A stretch of 32,436 nt of DNA from a virus, in IMG/VR virus record IMGVR_UViG_3300017991_000287, positions 1 through 32,436 of that record; one strand, written 5' to 3'. Positions 1 to 6,721 of the stretch are shown here, in pieces (position 1 is the stretch's first letter; the number at the start of each line of letters is the position of its first letter). Below the pieces are notes generated by a model, which worked only from the letters and a program-made list of their open reading frames with translations, ran no database searches and had not been told where the DNA came from. The position numbers were made by a program, and so were the translations under genes.

Positions 1-180
1 ACGCTCCCGCCTGCTTCCACGCTCCCGCCTGCTATCACGTTCCCGCCTGCTTTCACGTTCCCGCCTGCTTCCACGCTCCTGCCTGCTTCCACGCTCCCGC
101 CTGCTATCACGTTCCAGCCTGCTATCACGTTCCCGCCTGCTATCACGTTCCCGCCTGCTTCCACGCTCCCGCCTGCCGTC
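1..180. repeat. Ten tandem copies of an 18-bp repeat
   Basis: Ten head-to-tail 18-bp units with consensus ACGYTCCCGCCTGCTWYC, with a few substitutions per copy. The unit length is a multiple of three, and on the minus strand the array is read in frame as a hexapeptide repeat. The array continues to the window edge, so the copy number is a minimum. Such arrays change length easily by slippage or recombination. Confidence 0.95.
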
Positions 181-365
181 ACGCCTGTGCCGTCTCTGAG
201 CAGAATCCCGCCACTTGCGCACAGCGTCTTGATGTAGATGGCGCCAAGATTCTCGTCAGACTCGATGTGTCCGTCAAAGTCAGACAGGTCCGTGTTGCCT
301 ATGTACTCGTTTCGTTCGTTCAGGTCTGCTTTTGTGATTCTATACGTCTTCATTTTTGTTCTCAT
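1..365 (-). CDS. Hexapeptide-repeat (beta-helix-like) phage protein, partial
   Basis: Partial gene running off the left edge of the window. The N-terminal part (about 58 residues, starting MRTKMKTYRITKADLNERN) is followed by at least ten hexapeptide repeats of the type V-E/I-A-G-G-S/N, encoded by the 18-bp DNA repeat at 1-180. A small hydrophobic residue every six positions with Gly-Gly turns is what left-handed beta-helix proteins show, so a rod-like fold is inferred. The start at 365 is chosen because a GAGGTGGGG ribosome site lies just upstream and the upstream gene's stop overlaps it (TGATG); an in-frame ATG at 353 is the alternative. Proteins with this N-terminus plus Gly-Ala repeats occur in phage accessory regions, from memory, without known function. 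The true length and C-terminus are not visible. Confidence 0.8.
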   Translation of the reverse strand, partial: MRTKMKTYRITKADLNERNEYIGNTDLSDFDGHIESDENLGAIYIKTLCASGGILLRDGTGVTAGGSVEAGGNVIAGGNVIAGWNVIAGGSVEAGRSVEAGGNVKAGGNVIAGGSVEAGGS

Positions 366-508
366 CACCCCACCTCGCGCCAGGTGTCGCCGCACTTCTT
401 GCATTCCCAACGGCGCATGAACTTCACCATCTTAGTCCGACCGTTGCACGCCGGGCACCGCCGAAACAGCACCACCTTCCACCAGTTCATTACCAAACCC
501 CATCTCAT
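365..508 (-). CDS. Small zinc-ribbon protein (47 aa)
   Basis: A 47-residue protein, MRWGLVMNWWKVV at its start, with two cysteine knuckles: CPAC (residues 18-21) and CKKC (36-39). This CxxC-x14-CxxC pattern is a zinc ribbon. The start has a near-perfect ribosome site (AGGAGGTAACGAA before the ATG) and overlaps the stop of the upstream gene as ATGA; its own stop overlaps the next start as TGATG. Zinc ribbons of this size in phages may bind DNA or RNA or regulate transcription; no specific role can be read from the sequence. Confidence 0.75.
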   Translation of the reverse strand: MRWGLVMNWWKVVLFRRCPACNGRTKMVKFMRRWECKKCGDTWREVG

Positions 509-723
509 TTCGTTACCTCCTGTGTTGTATCGCCGCGCAGGGCGGCTTCAAATCCGCAAGTGCAACATAGCCCGTTGATAGAATTGAGCGCGCACTTATG
601 CCCTCTGTCGTGTACGCCATACCTGACCAGCGCCTCCCGCAGCCGCTCGTTCTCGGCCTCAAGTTCGACAAACTTAGCTTCACGGCATTCACAAGCCGCA
701 TGGTGTGTCACGCATTCTTTCAT
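505..723 (-). CDS. Small coiled-coil Cys-rich protein (72 aa)
   Basis: A 72-residue protein with a short acidic leucine-zipper-like helix at about residues 20-35 (FVELEAENERLREALVRYG) and six Cys residues, including C10, C12 and a CCTC cluster near residue 53. The ribosome site GGAGTGAGGG precedes the ATG. The C-terminal codons for AALRG are repeated at the end of the tiny upstream ORF (19-bp direct repeat 530-548 and 736-754). It is translationally coupled to the zinc-ribbon gene downstream by an ATGA overlap. Function unknown; small regulator or oligomer-forming accessory protein are possibilities. Confidence 0.65.
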   Translation of the reverse strand: MKECVTHHAACECREAKFVELEAENERLREALVRYGVHDRGHKCALNSINGLCCTCGFEAALRGDTTQEVTK

Positions 724-754
724 CCCTCACTCCTCTCGCCGCGCAGGGCGGCTT
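530..754. repeat. 19-bp direct repeat at two gene junctions (530-548, 736-754)
   Basis: TCGCCGCGCAGGGCGGCTT occurs at 530-548 and again at 736-754. In both places the minus strand reads it as codons for A-A-L-R-G close to a stop codon, followed by a ribosome site and the start of the next gene. It also contains a short dyad (GCCGC/GCGGC). Confidence 0.85.
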
Positions 755-773
755 TATGTGCATTCCTTGACAT
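720..773 (-). CDS. Possible 17-residue ORF with shared 3' end
   Basis: A very short ORF, MSRNAHKAALRGERSEG, with a plausible ribosome site (GAGGA seven bases before the ATG) and a stop overlapping the next start (GGATGA). Its AALRG codons are in the same frame as the end of the following 72-aa gene and come from a 19-bp direct repeat. It may be a leader peptide that couples translation or the remnant of a larger gene lost by recombination. Coding status is uncertain. Confidence 0.3.
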   Translation of the reverse strand: MSRNAHKAALRGERSEG

Positions 774-788
774 CTCTACATCCTCGCT

Positions 789-890
789 TTAGCATATAGG
801 GCATGCCCTATATGTAAGACCCAAGTACAACGTCCGTGTTGCCTCATTCATCGACTTGCACAACGTCCGTGTTGCCTCATAACTCGACAT
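789..890 (-). CDS. Possible 33-residue ORF with internal duplication
   Basis: ATG at 890 to TAA at 789 encodes 33 residues with an internal 11-residue duplication: EATRTLCKSMN then EATRTLYLG. The DNA repeat (827-847 and 860-880, 21 identical bases) has a period of exactly 33 bp, so the frame stays open. The ribosome site is weak (GGGCGGCGAA), and the 3' end overlaps a perfect 22-bp palindrome. It could be real or a chance ORF over a regulatory region. Confidence 0.25.
   Translation of the reverse strand: MSSYEATRTLCKSMNEATRTLYLGLTYRACPIC
793..814. promoter_or_regulatory. Perfect 22-bp palindrome, possible operator
   Basis: CATATAGGGCATGCCCTATATG is identical to its reverse complement over all 22 bases. 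It lies about 20 bp upstream of the 17-residue ORF and about 70 bp upstream of the 72-aa gene. A dyad of this length without a loop is typical of a binding site for a dimeric regulator or a site-specific nuclease. There is no T-run, so it is not an intrinsic terminator. No matching regulator is visible in the window. Confidence 0.5.
827..880. repeat. 21-bp direct repeat, period 33 bp
   Basis: ACAACGTCCGTGTTGCCTCAT at 827-847 is repeated exactly at 860-880. Its inner 13 bases (GTCCGTGTTGCCT) appear a third time at 289-301 inside the hexapeptide-repeat gene. The period is a multiple of three and close to three helical turns, so either an in-frame peptide duplication or a binding-site repeat fits. 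Confidence 0.9.
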
Positions 891-908
891 TTCGCCGCCC
901 ACCCCGTA

Positions 909-925
909 CCCCGCACCGTGCGGGG
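909..925. other. GC-rich hairpin in sparse gap
   Basis: CCCCGCACCGTGCGGGG forms a 7-bp stem with a 3-nt loop in the gap between the 82-aa gene and the tiny downstream ORFs. No T-tract follows on the minus strand, so a true intrinsic terminator is doubtful; an RNA-stabilising hairpin is equally possible. The rest of 774-982 holds only the palindrome, the 21-bp repeats and two very short ORFs. Confidence 0.4.
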
Positions 926-982
926 CTGGCCATACGTGTACGCATTTACCATGTTTCGGCCTGGGGTGGATGGTGTTAGTCC

Positions 983-1231
983 TTAATTTTCCACAAGCGG
1001 CTCGCCTGTGTATTTTCTAAGCTCTCCTTCAACGATTCGCCTGTTCAATATGGACGTATGTCGGACAGGTAGAGTTTCCCAGCCTGATCCTCCCATACAA
1101 GACCAATGTTCTTGCACTTTCCCACATACAGAACAACGTCTGAACTGATTACGAACATGCCTGATTGACGCTCCCAAGAACGTTTCTATATATACTTCTC
1201 CGTAGTATTCCCACTTGTGAAATATGTGCAT
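983..1231 (-). CDS. Small CxxC protein, hypothetical (82 aa)
   Basis: An 82-residue protein with one clear metal-knuckle pair (CSVC, about residue 33) followed by an aromatic segment with another Cys (WSCMGGSGW), which resembles the short zinc-finger proteins common in phage accessory operons. The ATG at 1231 overlaps the upstream stop (TGATG), and a GAGGGGGAG ribosome site precedes it; a GTG three bases upstream is an alternative start. Family not recognised. Confidence 0.65.
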   Translation of the reverse strand: MHIFHKWEYYGEVYIETFLGASIRHVRNQFRRCSVCGKVQEHWSCMGGSGWETLPVRHTSILNRRIVEGELRKYTGEPLVEN

Positions 1232-1881
1232 CACTCCCCCTCAGTCTTGTAGCACGGCAGTATACGGCCATCGTACATCACGCGCTTGTTGTCGGTTTCG
1301 GCCATAGTGCTATGTGCGATACACGCAACATGGCTTTTTGTCACGTTGTATTTAGTCCACTCACCATCTTCCCACTCAATATGCGTACACCCTGCGTAGT
1401 CGGACTGCTCAAGCGGGATGCGCTTCTCTGCAAACACGGGCTTCTCTAGCCCGAACCGCGCCCATATCTCAGCAGGGGCGTCGTTCTTTACGGCGTAGTG
1501 TTCATTGGGACTACCTCCTGGGAAATCTAAAAACCAAGCACCATAGCATCGTGCCATAATGTACTTGGAAGATGACAGGAATCTGTTCTCCTCATCACCA
1601 AACCCAACATAAGTACAACCGTCAGGCACCTCTATACCTTCAGGTATCTCCGGCAGATGCTTGCTCAGGGGTGGCTGGTAGTCGGGCTTGAGACGGAATG
1701 TCGCCAGACTAGTGACTACTGGATGTTCAATGTCACAAACCCAACAACCAACCCAATACAGCCGATCTTTGTAATCAGCATCCTTCAGCACCTTATACAC
1801 TTCAGGTTCCTCTGCCTCAAGATAGTCCATCGTCGCTGTATTCTTCTTCGCCCGTTCGATTGCTTCTGCTTTTGTCATCAT
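1231..1881 (-). CDS. Hypothetical protein, tandem paralogue A (216 aa)
   Basis: A 216-residue soluble protein. Residues 1-150 match the next upstream gene closely: an N-terminal MTKAEAIERAKKN helix, a PDYQPPLSKHLPE segment, the block EVPDGCTYVGFGD, and IWARFGLEKPVFA. It carries an extra C-terminal part of about 65 residues with GCTHIEWEDGEW, which looks like a second, diverged copy of the GCTYVGFGD unit. The ribosome site AGGAGG lies 2 nt before the first ATG and 5 nt before the second, so the second ATG may be used. I do not recognise the family. The order of repeats suggests duplication within the phage accessory region. Confidence 0.75.
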   Translation of the reverse strand: MMTKAEAIERAKKNTATMDYLEAEEPEVYKVLKDADYKDRLYWVGCWVCDIEHPVVTSLATFRLKPDYQPPLSKHLPEIPEGIEVPDGCTYVGFGDEENRFLSSSKYIMARCYGAWFLDFPGGSPNEHYAVKNDAPAEIWARFGLEKPVFAEKRIPLEQSDYAGCTHIEWEDGEWTKYNVTKSHVACIAHSTMAETDNKRVMYDGRILPCYKTEGE

Positions 1882-1896
1882 GTCCTCCTGTGTTGG

Positions 1897-2364
1897 TTAT
1901 CGTAAAGCGCCAGCGGCGAACACTGGCCTCTCCAGCCCGAACCGCGCCCATATCGAGGAATCAGAGCCATTCCTGATGGCGTATTGTGATTTTGGATCAA
2001 ACCCAGTGTGCCCAGAAAACCACTCATTTCCGCACAACTTCAGTATGCTGTGTGTGATCTTCAACGGAGAGTTTTTTTTATCACCAAACCCAACATAAGT
2101 ACAACCGTCAGGCACCTCTATACCATCAGGCACTTCCGGCAGATCCTTGCTCAGGGGTGGCTGGTAGTCGGGCTTGTGACGGAGGGTCAAAGTTCTGCAG
2201 ATTGGTTGACGATTGTCTTGTAGCCATCCTTTATTCCACATAAGCCGATCTTCGTAATAAGCATCTACCAGCACCTTGTACACTTCAGGCTCATAAGCCT
2301 TGAGGTAGCCCATCGTAGCCCTGTTCTTCTTAGCCCGTTCTATTGCTTCTGATTTTGTCATCAT
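1897..2364 (-). CDS. Hypothetical protein, tandem paralogue B (155 aa)
   Basis: A 155-residue protein that is the shorter paralogue of the gene directly downstream: same MMTK-EAIERAKKN start, same PDYQPPLSKDLPE and EVPDGCTYVGFGD blocks, same IWARFGLERPVFA end. By eye about half the residues are identical over the shared region. The start has the same AGGAGGACATGATG arrangement as the paralogue. It follows the primase-helicase gene after about 30 bp. No catalytic motif is obvious; function unknown. Confidence 0.75.
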   Translation of the reverse strand: MMTKSEAIERAKKNRATMGYLKAYEPEVYKVLVDAYYEDRLMWNKGWLQDNRQPICRTLTLRHKPDYQPPLSKDLPEVPDGIEVPDGCTYVGFGDKKNSPLKITHSILKLCGNEWFSGHTGFDPKSQYAIRNGSDSSIWARFGLERPVFAAGALR

Positions 2365-2393
2365 GTCCTCCTTTTGTTTGCTTCAATCAACGG

Positions 2394-4082
2394 CTATGCG
2401 CCTTGTGGTAAATCACCCTTCCATTCCTTGATGATACTATGAGCACCGATATACTCACAGTCTATGGTATCGCCTGCCATGCCTTTTGTCTGTTTCAGCA
2501 CCTTGATTCTCAATAGCTCTCTTGTTGGCCTCCACGCTCCGAGAACTAATGCGCTGCTGTTTTCGATGCTGCCTGAATCCTTTGCATCATGCAATCCTAT
2601 TTCTCCCGCCGTGTCACGGTGTACCTGGCTTGTGATAAATAGCACTGTCTGTGTTGCTTTTGCTACCACCTTCAATTCTTCGGCTATTGCGCTCATGCGC
2701 TCATAGCGTTTACCAAAGCCGCCCTTTACCAGCCCGATGTAATCTACGAAAACAGCTACCGGGCGCTGGCCTATCATCAACTCACTCTTGTTAACCACTT
2801 GCTCAATAAACTCCGGTGTGACCTTGCTCTCAACGCATGTGTAAACGTGATCCATTGCCGACATATCAAATCGCTTCTTCTGTGTACGGCTCAAAAACTC
2901 AACGCGGGCAGCACTCATATCGTGCACCATTGCAATGTCGCGCTCAGCCATTAGCACATCAGTCAGCTCAATCTCAAAGAATACGCATGGTTGCGGGCGC
3001 AATGACCTTGCAATGTTTCTGGCAATAGCCGTCTTTCCAACACCAGTGTCGGCCATGATTGTTACCAAGTCACCAGGATAAAGCGGGCGCACATACTCAC
3101 CAAAGCTAGCCACAAATCTACCTAAATTAACACTAGAAAAATCACCAAGACCAATGAAATCAGCATATCTACTCTCAAGCTCTGCGGAAGAAAGCAACGG
3201 AAGCTCTACGCCCCTGTATATTGCTGCGGTTTCCTTGAACTGGTTGCTTATCCAAGAGGTTGTCTGTACTACGCCATCAGCATCCAGCATGTCAGCAATG
3301 TCGTTATGCGTTTCTGGCATACGAATCACCCTCATGCTCTTCACGTTTGATGCCAGCGATTCTTTGACGCTCTCTAGCCAAGCCTCTCCGGGATCGTCAT
3401 TATCCGGAAACACAACAACCTCTTTGCCCGCTAAGTATTGAGCATAGCCAGATTTCCAGCTCTTGCTGCCGCCTGGGTTTGTTGTTGCCGTGTAGCCGCA
3501 TTCCTCAAGAGCGTGCACGCACTTCTCACCTTCGCACAGCATCACAAGCAACTCATTCATTACCTGCGGCAACCTGTACAGTATGCGCTCCACACCATCC
3601 ATCTTGTAAACCTTGCGGCCAGCCTGAATATGGTACTGGTGAAAGCTCTTTTTCCCGTTTTCATCTTTCAACCTATCAACGCAAAATCTTACCTTGCCGC
3701 TGGCGTCTACATATTCGTATGTTTCTTCAACCTCTTTCTTGCCCTGCTGTTTTGGCGCAAGGGCAGGAGATTTAGCAGCTTGCTGGCGTTGTGTCGTTTC
3801 CTGCTTCACCCTCTCTGCCAATTCCCTGTATGCCGCTCTCGTATTGCCGCCATGATTCATGTGTGCTTCCCAATCAATAGCCGTGCCGCTCTTGCCGCAA
3901 CCGTAGCAATGAAAACTGTCCTGGTCTGGGTAGTACACAAGGCTTGGGGTTTTCTCGTTGTGGAATGGGCAGCAGCACTTCATTCGGCTTCCGTCTTTGA
4001 CCAGCTTGCAGCCGCTTTCCGCTATCATTTTGCGTAGCGGGTAAGCCTGCAAAATGTCGTTGCGCGTTATGTCGTTGCTCAT
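2394..4082 (-). CDS. Fused primase-helicase
   Basis: A 562-residue replication protein with primase and helicase halves in one chain, as in T7 gp4. An N-terminal CHC2-type zinc finger is visible (CPFH at 38-41, CYGC at 59-62). A TOPRIM-like primase domain follows, with the acidic CEGEK motif (183-187) and DNDDPG (227-232). The C-terminal half is a DnaB/RecA-like ATPase with Walker A ADTGVGKT (344-351), Walker B VAVFVDYIG (442-450) and a Q-containing sensor segment FITSQVHRD. It would unwind the fork and prime the lagging strand. The start overlaps the stop of the initiator-like gene (ATGA), supporting co-translation of a replication operon. Confidence 0.93.
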   Translation of the reverse strand: MSNDITRNDILQAYPLRKMIAESGCKLVKDGSRMKCCCPFHNEKTPSLVYYPDQDSFHCYGCGKSGTAIDWEAHMNHGGNTRAAYRELAERVKQETTQRQQAAKSPALAPKQQGKKEVEETYEYVDASGKVRFCVDRLKDENGKKSFHQYHIQAGRKVYKMDGVERILYRLPQVMNELLVMLCEGEKCVHALEECGYTATTNPGGSKSWKSGYAQYLAGKEVVVFPDNDDPGEAWLESVKESLASNVKSMRVIRMPETHNDIADMLDADGVVQTTSWISNQFKETAAIYRGVELPLLSSAELESRYADFIGLGDFSSVNLGRFVASFGEYVRPLYPGDLVTIMADTGVGKTAIARNIARSLRPQPCVFFEIELTDVLMAERDIAMVHDMSAARVEFLSRTQKKRFDMSAMDHVYTCVESKVTPEFIEQVVNKSELMIGQRPVAVFVDYIGLVKGGFGKRYERMSAIAEELKVVAKATQTVLFITSQVHRDTAGEIGLHDAKDSGSIENSSALVLGAWRPTRELLRIKVLKQTKGMAGDTIDCEYIGAHSIIKEWKGDLPQGA

Positions 4083-4768
4083 ATCACATTCCTGCTCTGG
4101 CTATCGTCGCCTATTATGTACTCATCCAGCCAGCACCGCTGATGAAACCAGGTTGCGCCGTGCTTGTACTTCAAATCAGCAAAGCCGTTTTTGCGCTGGT
4201 GCTCTACATACGCAATGTACCTATCAATCCCTTCCATAATCTCAGAATCCGTCACGCCCTCTTTTTTGGCCTTATCGTAAGCCTTCATGGCCCTATCCTT
4301 GCCGTTCTTGCTGGGGTACTTATTCCAGATAGCGGTAAAGGCCTGATCGTTATTATTCTTCTCTTCTCTTCTCTTATTCTTCTCTGGTTTATGGGTGGCC
4401 TTAAGGGTGGCCATAAGGGCAGGATTGCCACCCTGCTTGCCTAACTCGCTTTGCTGCAAAGAGTAAGCGTAGTCTTTCACCATTGACGGAATACACCAAA
4501 GCTCGCCCTCTGCTCGTGCTATGCGGCCATGCTGCTCCAGCTCAGCCCATGCTCTGCTAACGGTCTGGTGGTTCCATGCCAGCATCCTGCTCGCCTCCTG
4601 GGGACCGATAGCCATGCCTCCGTTGCTCAGATACCCATAAGGGTTACCGTTATGGGCGTAGGCCATCAGGTTGATTAGCAGGCCATGAGATTGCGGGCTG
4701 CACATCCTCAAGTGCGGGTCGGCAAGCCACCGGGTCGGGTTGAATTTGAACCAAGGGTTATGCTTCAT
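4079..4768 (-). CDS. Replication initiator/helicase loader-like winged-helix protein
   Basis: A 229-residue protein. The N-terminus (FKFNPTRWLADPHLRMCS, then GLLINLMAYAH) resembles the DUF1376 and lambda-O-like winged-helix domains of phage replication proteins, including a recognition-helix-like stretch NHQTVSRAWAELEQHGRIAR at about residues 65-84. A basic linker (KPEKNKRREEKNNN) separates a C-terminal helical domain containing FTAIWNKYPSKNGKDRAMKAY, common in phage helicase loaders. It lies directly upstream of the primase-helicase with a 4-nt overlap. Role inferred: recognises the origin and recruits the helicase. Exact family not verified. Confidence 0.75.
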   Translation of the reverse strand: MKHNPWFKFNPTRWLADPHLRMCSPQSHGLLINLMAYAHNGNPYGYLSNGGMAIGPQEASRMLAWNHQTVSRAWAELEQHGRIARAEGELWCIPSMVKDYAYSLQQSELGKQGGNPALMATLKATHKPEKNKRREEKNNNDQAFTAIWNKYPSKNGKDRAMKAYDKAKKEGVTDSEIMEGIDRYIAYVEHQRKNGFADLKYKHGATWFHQRCWLDEYIIGDDSQSRNVI

Positions 4769-4769
4769 T

Positions 4770-5270
4770 CTACCACCTCACCCTCAACTGTTGTCCTAGT
4801 GCGCGAAACAATACATTCACAGGCACAGGACAGTTCAGCGTGTTGTAGCCTGGATTAGGCGCTGACTTTCTGCCGTATTCGTTTAGCCAATCCTCCTTGT
4901 TCGTCGCCCATGCTTGTTGTAGCTGAACAACTGGCAGCATATAGCATATTTTGCTAGGCTCTATAGCGTAGGCTATATAGTCACAAAGAAGAGCCTTCTC
5001 TGCCCATCCAGGAGTTCCTGCATGGTCGCATGATACATACTCAACCAATATATCGCCGTAATCCTTGCGCCTTACCTTTTCGTCTATCTTTATACACCTA
5101 GATGATTCTAGCACCACAATCCTGTCAATGCCCGCTCTCTGGTGTTGTCCATCGCTTCTCACACTATGGAAGTCAATCATGTCAGGAAATGCATTCCTAT
5201 AGATTGTCGCCCACATGGAGTTCTCCTCTTGGCTATGGCTATACTTTAGATCTTTAGCAAACTCGTTCAT
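4770..5270 (-). CDS. PD-(D/E)XK-type nuclease-like protein
   Basis: A 166-residue protein with the spaced acidic motif of the PD-(D/E)XK fold: D49 in AGIDRIVV, then D63-E64-K65 in IKIDEKVRRKDYGD, with beta-strand-like hydrophobic stretches around both. Conserved Trp and Tyr residues follow (GWAEKALLCDYIAYAI). Phage proteins of this type act as recombination or Holliday-junction nucleases or as restriction-like endonucleases. The gene lies between the methyltransferase and the replication initiator, overlapping the methyltransferase stop by 4 nt, so a role in DNA processing during replication is likely. Substrate unknown. Confidence 0.7.
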   Translation of the reverse strand: MNEFAKDLKYSHSQEENSMWATIYRNAFPDMIDFHSVRSDGQHQRAGIDRIVVLESSRCIKIDEKVRRKDYGDILVEYVSCDHAGTPGWAEKALLCDYIAYAIEPSKICYMLPVVQLQQAWATNKEDWLNEYGRKSAPNPGYNTLNCPVPVNVLFRALGQQLRVRW

Positions 5271-6373
5271 ACCTCATTACCCCAAGCCCCCCACCCATCG
5301 CGCGGCTGTCGGCAATACATTTCTAGTTTATTGTGACCATGAAAAGCCTGCTCAATCCATTTGTAAACACATTCAGGCTTCTTGCTGTGCTTCCCTCTCG
5401 CTTCCCTGAAAACGCTACTAACCCTGAAGTCAGGCGGTGGCGGGCTTGGGTTTCCTTTTGTGGCAACTATCAGTATTTCATGCTGCCCCCTGAACCAGTA
5501 ACCCATGCCAATCTTCTCTTTGTCCCATACAGCCTGGGTCTTGTATGTAAACCCCCATGCCTCCATAACCCTAAATGCCTCAAGAATTTTTGGAGCAGTT
5601 GCCCACAATAACAGAATGCTATGGTCGCTTGAATCTGGCTTGTGGCTGCATATATCTTCTACAGTAGCAGTAGGGTAATTGTTTTCAATGTCGCGCGACT
5701 TTGTCTCGCTGAAGTCATACCTCCACGGCGGGTCAGCCAATATCAAGTCGTAAGGTCCAGCAGAAGGTGCACGTATTGGTGATTCATTAGCCTGTTTGAT
5801 CCTTCTCTCTACCTCCTTTTTCTTCTTCTCCCGCTTGACCTCGGTATAAGCCTGATTGATACTCACCTCGCCAGCCTTCACTGCTTCCTTGGTTTTATCG
5901 TCGGCTTCCTTCCATACCTTATCGGCCATTGCAACCTTGCCTGTGCTCCACCCCAAGTCGGCGGCTATGGCATTCCTTGTGCGCCCAGACTCTGATGATG
6001 ATTCTTGTGTGTCAATATTTGACACACGACGCTCAAGTCTTTCTTCTTCGTGTTTCTCTGTCAGCAACGCTTTCTTTGCCTGTGCCAGCTCAAACTTCCA
6101 GCCGTCTGTCAGGTTGCGCCGGCCACGCTGGTTGTCTATCATCCACACCTTTGCCTCATCCAGGTTGGCGAAGTTTCGCTCCTCTGTGCCGAATGGCAGG
6201 TTGTGCTCAGTGCATATCTGGTATCTGTTGTGTCCGTCAATAATGGTGTTGTCCCACACTACGAGTGCGTCCCTGCACCCCTCGGCCAGTATGTTGGCTT
6301 CTAGCTGCGCGTATTCCTCGCTAGAGAGTGGCGGGATTAGCGCCTGCAATGATTCTTCAATAGTCAGCTGCAT
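5267..6373 (-). CDS. ParB-like domain fused to MT-A70 adenine methyltransferase
   Basis: A 368-residue fusion. Residues 1-90 are a ParB/Srx-like N-terminal domain with the signature IIDGHNRYQI (44-53). A basic, helical, helix-turn-helix-like middle (NAIAADLGWSTGKVAMADKV, about 134-153) and a coiled-coil lysine-rich stretch follow. The C-terminal half is an MT-A70 methyltransferase: catalytic DPPW at 214-217, GYWFRGQHEIL at 291-301 and a C-terminal LEMYCRQPRDGW. The activity expected is S-adenosylmethionine-dependent N6-methylation of adenine in DNA. In a phage this could protect against host restriction or mark its own DNA. Its start overlaps the preceding small gene by 10 nt. Confidence 0.9.
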   Translation of the reverse strand: MQLTIEESLQALIPPLSSEEYAQLEANILAEGCRDALVVWDNTIIDGHNRYQICTEHNLPFGTEERNFANLDEAKVWMIDNQRGRRNLTDGWKFELAQAKKALLTEKHEEERLERRVSNIDTQESSSESGRTRNAIAADLGWSTGKVAMADKVWKEADDKTKEAVKAGEVSINQAYTEVKREKKKKEVERRIKQANESPIRAPSAGPYDLILADPPWRYDFSETKSRDIENNYPTATVEDICSHKPDSSDHSILLLWATAPKILEAFRVMEAWGFTYKTQAVWDKEKIGMGYWFRGQHEILIVATKGNPSPPPPDFRVSSVFREARGKHSKKPECVYKWIEQAFHGHNKLEMYCRQPRDGWGAWGNEV

Positions 6374-6564
6374 TGCGCCACCTCATTTTTTATGCGATCA
6401 GTCAACATATAAAGTGCGTCATAGGCATAAACCCATTCACGGCTTTTTGTTGCTGCTTCTAATGCCGCGCAAATCGTTTTTAACTCTCTGTCACCGCCAT
6501 CAACTTCATCCATAGCCAATACGCGGCGAGTGGCTTCAGTAAGCGCCTCTTTGTGTGCCTTCAT
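6364..6564 (-). CDS. Small helical hypothetical protein (66 aa)
   Basis: A 66-residue, mostly helical protein (MKAHKEALTEATRRVLAMDE). The start at 6564 is preferred over an in-frame ATG at 6603 because GGAG lies close upstream and because the longer version would read through the structured leader at 6583-6675. It overlaps the ParB-MT-A70 start by 10 nt. No known family. It is the first gene after a putative cis-regulatory RNA, so its expression and that of the methyltransferase may be controlled there. Confidence 0.6.
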   Translation of the reverse strand: MKAHKEALTEATRRVLAMDEVDGGDRELKTICAALEAATKSREWVYAYDALYMLTDRIKNEVAQCS

Positions 6565-6582
6565 CCTAAAGCTCCAAAAGTA

Positions 6583-6675
6583 AGCCCCCGCCGCAGGCTG
6601 CAAATAGAGGTTGGCGTTGCGCCATGTCTAAACCTGCTTTGGGGGCTATATTCACTTCATAATCCTCTATTTGCA
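6583..6675 (-). promoter_or_regulatory. Structured leader: interleaved dyads, possible pseudoknot
   Basis: In the minus-strand transcript a 12-nt arm TGCAAATAGAGG (6675-6664) pairs perfectly with CCTCTATTTGCA (6610-6599). A second arm AGCCCCC (6647-6641), inside that loop, pairs with GGGGGCT (6589-6583), which lies outside it. The pairings are interleaved, as in an H-type pseudoknot or two mutually exclusive states. A small hairpin GGCG-CAA-CGCC sits inside. The 3' arm ends just before the GGAG ribosome site of the gene starting at 6564. Pairing is seen in the sequence; regulation is inferred. No known riboswitch class was recognised. Confidence 0.45.
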
Positions 6676-6721
6676 ATTTCCATAATTCCACACCATTCGT
6701 GCGGCGTCAACCGTTTTTTCT

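Noticed and set aside
1-180. Possible CRISPR array
   Set aside because: The 18-bp units are directly adjacent with no unique spacers, there are no cas genes, and they encode an in-frame peptide repeat.
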